Below, piece by piece: positions 6,595 through 9,857 of a DNA stretch of 9,857 nucleotides. The notes under the pieces are model-generated. The model saw nothing but the letters and a program-made list of their open reading frames with translations, had not been told where the DNA came from and made no database searches. Source of the stretch: an uncultured Eubacteriales bacterium (GTDB lineage: Bacteria > Bacillota > Clostridia > Oscillospirales > QAKW01). Where the stretch lies: the NCBI GenBank assembly GCA_902492505.1, contig CABULU010000054.1, positions 1 through 9,857 on the forward strand. Reading direction: 5' to 3'. The position numbers were made by a program, and so were the translations under genes. The number at the start of each line of letters is the position of its first letter. Positions within the stretch are counted from its first letter, which is position 1.

Positions 6595-8780
6595 AGCTTT
6601 TCGACAAACTCATACTCGCCGCCCGAAACGGTCGTTGTTTTGCCGCCGAGAATTATATCGGCGGTCGCACCCGCCGGCACTGTAAAGCGGTAGGTTACAC
6701 TGTCGCCGTCTATCTCCCACGCGGATTTAACGGTGCCGCGTCGCGTGTCGACGGAGGCTTTGACATAGGACAACTGCTTTGAGGGCATCGGCTTTAAAAC
6801 TATATGCTCATAGCCGGGCTTATCCTCACTCGTGTTAATACCTGCCGCCACACCATACATCCAGTCGGCAACGGCGCCGTAAGCGTAGTGGTTATAAGAG
6901 TTCATGGCAGGACTCCAAACATCGCCGTTCTCATCAATTCCGTTCCAGTGCTCCCAAATGGTGGTCGCGCCGAGCTTTACCGAATAAAGCCAGGACGGGA
7001 ATTTATCCTGAAGCAAAAGAGTATAAGCAAGTTCGTTGTTACCCGTCTCAGTCAAGGCATGCATAATATAGGGCGTGCCGACAAAACCTGTACTCAGTGT
7101 GTCGCCCCGCTCGTGAATAAGCTTGCAGAGCAGGTCGGCGGTCGGCTTCCTGTCACTCTCATCACAGAGATTAAAATGAAGAGCAAGTACACATGCCGTC
7201 TGCGTTTTGTAAACGGGCACGCCGTCTTTCATATAGTGAGTCCTGAAAGCGTCAACTACGTTTTTGTAAAGCTCCTCATAATAAGAAACATCCTTGCTCA
7301 GAGCATGACCGGCCTTTATCACGATGCTTGTTGACAGCGCAAAATATGCCTGTGCAATGTACTTCGTATCGGTTCCGCCGCAGTTGGCGTCCGGCTTATC
7401 CATGGCAAGCCAGTCGCCGAAATGCGAATACGGCGCGTTCCACATATATTTGTCGCCGCCGAAACGGTCGATAAAATTCACGTAGCGGCACATTGACTCA
7501 AACTGGCGTTCCAAAAGCTCGCGGTCACCGTAGGCAAGGTAAATCTCCCAGGGACAGACAGTCGCCGCGTCCTGCCACGCCGCAGACTTGAGCATGGCAA
7601 GTCCGGGAATGTTGGGTATAATAGACGGAACCGAGCCGTCGCCGCGCTGGTCGAGAATCAAATCAAACAGCCATTTTCTGAAAAACTTATCCACATCGAA
7701 ATTGTATGCCGCCGCGCGTACAAACACCTCGGCGTCGCCCGTCCAGCCCAGACGCTCGTCACGCTGCGGACAGTCAGTCGGCACATCGACATAGTTTCCG
7801 CGCTGACCGCGTATGATATTGTCAAACAAAGTATTCACGCGCTCGTCCGAGCACTCAAAGTAACCGGTACGCTTAATATCCGAATGAATAACGATAAAAC
7901 GGAAATTTTCAGGCTTAACCTCGTACGGATATTTATCAAGCCGAACATATCTGCCGCCCATAAACGTGAAGTGCGGCTTATATGTCTGTCTGCCGTCACG
8001 AGCAATATATGTAATGCGCTGCTGAGCAGAACGCAGATTTTCGGTATAGAAATTACCGTGCTTATCAAGAATTTCGGCATGTGTGTAGGAAATTTCATCT
8101 CCCGCCTTTGCGTTTTCAAGAGTAATTTCAACATATCCCACAAGGTTATAACCAAAATCAAGAACCGTCTCACCCGCCGGCGTATGTATTATTTCTCTGA
8201 CGGGGTAGCTCTCATGCTCTACAATCGGCTCACCCTCCTGCGGCACCAGCAGCCCCTTGTCTATTCCGTGTCTTTCAGGGGTCTTTTCCGCTGTTTGTGT
8301 ATAGTTTATTTCCGTATACGCCGCGTTGTAGCGCTCTCCGTCATAAAGAGTTGCAAACTCAACGGGAGAGGAAACTACTTCCCACGTCTCGTCGGTGTAT
8401 ATCTCTTCATGCGTTCCGTCCTCATAGTCAATACCGATAGCGGCAATGGCGCAGACCGACTTGCGCTCAGTCGTCTGTCGGTAACCCATACGGTAAGTCC
8501 AGCCGGTAGCCACGGATATATCGATAGTATTGTCAGAGCCGAGCATATCCGTTATATCATAGGTTTGATACTGAATACGGTTGGAATAACTCGTCCAGCC
8601 GGGAGCGAGCACAAAATTTCCGACGCGGCTGCCGTTAATAACGGCCTCATAAATACCGTATGCCGTTATCTCCAGGCAAGCGCTTTTCACCTTCTTACAG
8701 GTAAAGCTTTTACGGAATACCATTGCTTTATCATCGTTGCCGATAAGCGACGATGTTATCGAATGTGCATTTAAAATCAT
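6591..8780 (-). CDS. GH78 alpha-L-rhamnosidase, cytoplasmic
   Basis: This 729-residue glycoside hydrolase should release terminal L-rhamnose from rhamnosides such as plant flavonoid glycosides or polysaccharide fragments. It begins with a beta-sandwich domain (about 30-180) and a middle beta domain (about 195-300). The (alpha/alpha)6 barrel covers about 305-640 and a C-terminal beta domain about 650-729. The barrel has the GH78 motif DCPQRDERLGWTGD (336-349) with the expected general acid Glu342, and TTIWEHWNG (606-614) with the expected base Glu610. There is no signal peptide, so it acts inside the cell on imported sugars. At 729 residues it is shorter than many GH78 enzymes (850 or more), which carry extra N-terminal domains. 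It is first in the minus operon, with a likely promoter at 8821-8849 and a modest GAAGGG ribosome binding site. No transporter, rhamnose catabolic gene or regulator adjoins it here, which is odd for a sugar enzyme. Confidence 0.95.
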   Translation of the reverse strand: MILNAHSITSSLIGNDDKAMVFRKSFTCKKVKSACLEITAYGIYEAVINGSRVGNFVLAPGWTSYSNRIQYQTYDITDMLGSDNTIDISVATGWTYRMGYRQTTERKSVCAIAAIGIDYEDGTHEEIYTDETWEVVSSPVEFATLYDGERYNAAYTEINYTQTAEKTPERHGIDKGLLVPQEGEPIVEHESYPVREIIHTPAGETVLDFGYNLVGYVEITLENAKAGDEISYTHAEILDKHGNFYTENLRSAQQRITYIARDGRQTYKPHFTFMGGRYVRLDKYPYEVKPENFRFIVIHSDIKRTGYFECSDERVNTLFDNIIRGQRGNYVDVPTDCPQRDERLGWTGDAEVFVRAAAYNFDVDKFFRKWLFDLILDQRGDGSVPSIIPNIPGLAMLKSAAWQDAATVCPWEIYLAYGDRELLERQFESMCRYVNFIDRFGGDKYMWNAPYSHFGDWLAMDKPDANCGGTDTKYIAQAYFALSTSIVIKAGHALSKDVSYYEELYKNVVDAFRTHYMKDGVPVYKTQTACVLALHFNLCDESDRKPTADLLCKLIHERGDTLSTGFVGTPYIMHALTETGNNELAYTLLLQDKFPSWLYSVKLGATTIWEHWNGIDENGDVWSPAMNSYNHYAYGAVADWMYGVAAGINTSEDKPGYEHIVLKPMPSKQLSYVKASVDTRRGTVKSAWEIDGDSVTYRFTVPAGATADIILGGKTTTVSGGEYEFVEKL

Positions 8781-8820
8781 CGTATTTTGTTCCCTTCTAA
8801 AAGAAATAATTTACAGACCT

Positions 8821-8849
8821 ATTATAAAATTATTTTTATAATTAAACAA
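8821..8849 (-). promoter_or_regulatory. Probable promoter of the rhamnosidase-hemW-GDPD-TSCPD-U32 operon
   Basis: On the minus strand a perfect TATAAT (8826-8821) lies 17 nt after TTGTTT (8849-8844), a half-matching -35 box. Transcription would start near 8814, giving a leader of about 35 nt before the ATG at 8780. The -10 is strong and the -35 weak, which leaves room for an activator, but I see no clear operator. Confidence 0.55.
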
Positions 8850-8902
8850 GAGGGTATTTTGAAAGTTTTGGGTGCTGTTTTGATATCGGAGCATAAAAGG
8901 AC

Positions 8903-8931
8903 TTGACAGTGCGCGGGCAAATATATATAAT
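8903..8931 (+). promoter_or_regulatory. Consensus sigma-A promoter of the tyrS T-box transcript
   Basis: TTGACA (8903-8908) is followed after exactly 17 nt by TATAAT (8926-8931). Both boxes match consensus completely. Transcription would start near 8938, just before the T-box RNA. The promoter is divergent from the rhamnosidase operon promoter, whose -35 lies about 55 nt away. Confidence 0.92.
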
Positions 8932-8937
8932 AATTAA

Positions 8938-9200
8938 AAATTCAAAATATTTCGGCACTGCGTTTGAGCAGAAAAAAGTAGCGTTTGCATTGTGATTTCA
9001 GAGACGTCCCGGTCGGTGAAAGGGGCGGAGGATGCAAAAGTGCGAATTACGGTTTTGCAAGCAGCGCCGCGGTTTGGGACCGTTATATCCCGGTGTGCCG
9101 TTTTGTCACACCGTGAGCCGCGCGCAGCAATGTCCGCGGGAATCAAGAGGTGGTACCGCATATATTTTGCCCTCTGTCCGTTATCGGACAGAGGGATTTA
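8938..9200 (+). ncRNA. Tyrosine-specific T-box riboswitch leader of tyrS
   Basis: The leader senses uncharged tRNA-Tyr and lets transcription continue when Tyr-tRNA is scarce. Stem I is recognisable. AGTA (8977-8980) faces GAA (9044-9046), and the helix between them can form with 8981-8989. The specifier is TAC (9048-9050), a Tyr codon. The distal arm carries AGAGA (9000-9004), then a CGTCCC/GGGGCG stem (9005-9010 with 9022-9027) closing a GGTCGGTG-type loop. A further hairpin lies at 9091-9113 (CGGTGTG/CACACCG). The antiterminator is 9146-9175: AGAGG pairs with CCTCT and GCA with TGC, leaving the bulge TGGTACC (9151-9157). Its UGGU can pair with the ACCA end of tRNA-Tyr (discriminator A). 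The specifier and the downstream TyrRS gene agree. Confidence 0.95.
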
Positions 9201-9201
9201 T
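9170..9201 (+). terminator. tyrS: T-box regulatory terminator
   Basis: An 11-bp perfect stem (9170-9180 with 9185-9195) with a TTAT loop is followed by a moderately T-rich tail (ATTTATTATTAT). Its 5' strand includes CCTCT (9171-9175), which is also the 3' strand of the antiterminator. The two structures are therefore mutually exclusive. Confidence 0.92.
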
Positions 9202-9232
9202 TATTATAGAGAAAACTCAAGGAGAAAATAGA

Positions 9233-9857
9233 ATGAAAATTTACGACGAACTGATTGCGCGCGGACTTATCGCGCAGGTGACCGACGAAAAGGAAATACG
9301 CGAGCTTATCGACAACGGCAAAGCGACATTTTATATCGGATTTGATCCGACGGCTGACTCGCTGCATGTCGGGCATTTTATGGCGCTGTGCCTTATGAAG
9401 CGGCTTCAGATGGCAGGCAACCGCCCGATTGCGCTGCTGGGCGGCGGTACCGGCATGGTAGGCGACCCGTCGGGAAGAACGGACATGCGCAAAATGCTGA
9501 CAAAAGAGGACATAGACCATAACATCGAATGCTTTAAAAAGCAGATGAGCCGTTTTATCGAGTTCGGTGAAGGCAAAGCGATGATGGTCAATAACGCCGA
9601 CTGGCTGATGGATTTAAACTATGTTGAGCTGCTGCGGGACGTCGGCGCGTGTTTTTCAGTAAACAACATGCTGCGCGCCGAATGCTACAAGCAGCGCATG
9701 GAAAAGGGGCTTTCCTTCCTTGAATTCAACTACATGATAATGCAGAGCTACGACTTTTACCACCTGTACAAAACCTACGGCTGCAACATGCAGTTCGGCG
9801 GCGACGACCAGTGGTCAAACATGCTGGGCGGCACCGAGCTTATCCGCAAAAAGCTGG
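9233..9857 (+). CDS. tyrS: Tyrosyl-tRNA synthetase, 3'-truncated by the window end
   Basis: The enzyme attaches tyrosine to tRNA-Tyr in the cytoplasm. The first 208 residues are present out of the usual 400 or so. The class I signature appears as DSLHVGHF (HIGH-type motif), with FYIGFDPTA before it. GGGTGMVGDPSGR follows, and QFGGDDQWSN near the end is the tyrosine-binding segment of bacterial TyrRS. FNYMIMQSYDF is the expected helix with the substrate-contacting Tyr and Gln. The KMSKS loop and the C-terminal S4-like RNA-binding domain would lie beyond the window. The start ATG at 9233 has AAGGAGA (9219-9225) 7 nt upstream. Expression is governed by the tyrosine T-box immediately before it. 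Confidence 0.97.
   Translation, partial: MKIYDELIARGLIAQVTDEKEIRELIDNGKATFYIGFDPTADSLHVGHFMALCLMKRLQMAGNRPIALLGGGTGMVGDPSGRTDMRKMLTKEDIDHNIECFKKQMSRFIEFGEGKAMMVNNADWLMDLNYVELLRDVGACFSVNNMLRAECYKQRMEKGLSFLEFNYMIMQSYDFYHLYKTYGCNMQFGGDDQWSNMLGGTELIRKKL

Noticed and set aside
7884..8774. Long plus-strand open frame of 296 codons opposite the rhamnosidase
   Set aside because: Its translation has no recognisable domain and it lies entirely antisense to a well-supported GH78 gene. It is a by-product of codon usage.
9143..9591. Minus-strand open frames across the T-box and the start of tyrS
   Set aside because: They overlap a structured riboswitch and the conserved catalytic part of TyrRS. The translations show no family features.
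1..9857. CRISPR arrays, insertion sequences, phage genes or tRNA genes
   Set aside because: I saw no regularly spaced repeats, transposase or integrase motifs, paired terminal inverted repeats or tRNA cloverleaf anywhere in the window.

Overview
The window looks like chromosomal DNA from a Gram-positive anaerobe of the Bacillota, most likely class Clostridia, possibly a gut Oscillospirales/Ruminococcaceae-type organism. This rests on a tyrosine T-box riboswitch in front of tyrS, strong AGGAG-type ribosome binding sites, Clostridia-typical families (TSCPD protein, U32 peptidase-like tRNA/rRNA hydroxylation protein, GH78 rhamnosidase without a signal peptide) and a lipoprotein with a GTG start. 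The lineage is inferred from gene content only.

Layout. (1) 3-955, plus: the 3' part of an HtrA/DegP-like serine protease gene. Its reading frame breaks near position 210, between the catalytic His and Asp, and the gene ends at an intrinsic terminator (991-1027). (2) About 1161-2349, plus: a secreted matrixin-like zinc metalloprotease with no recognisable start codon. A lipoprotein-like gene with weak resemblance to TIMP/netrin (NTR) modules follows 19 nt later. A shared bidirectional terminator (2354-2387) separates this pair from the convergent minus-strand operon. (3) 8780 down to 2400, minus: five tightly packed genes. In transcription order they are a cytoplasmic GH78 alpha-L-rhamnosidase, the radical-SAM heme chaperone HemW, a nitrilase-GDPD fusion protein, a small Cys-rich TSCPD protein and a U32-family protein. 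Junctions are a 4-nt overlap, a 41-nt gap, a 1-nt gap and an 8-nt overlap. (4) 8821-9232: a divergent promoter region. The plus-strand promoter is a consensus TTGACA-17-TATAAT and drives a complete tyrosine T-box leader (specifier UAC, antiterminator and competing terminator). (5) 9233 to the end: the 5' two-fifths or so of tyrS.

How the genes relate. The plus-strand left end is an envelope/secretion neighbourhood (HtrA, secreted metalloprotease, lipoprotein). The minus operon mixes sugar release, heme/Fe-S related proteins, a two-domain hydrolase and probable RNA hydroxylation. Its genes probably share a transcript, but no single pathway unites them. tyrS is independently controlled by uncharged tRNA-Tyr.

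The most unusual items are the nitrilase-GDPD fusion with a His where the GDPD family normally has a metal-binding Glu, the metalloprotease/NTR-like lipoprotein pair, and the two neighbouring plus-strand genes that both carry apparent lesions (HtrA frameshift, start-less matrixin). I did not find a convincing new defence, mobile or CRISPR system.
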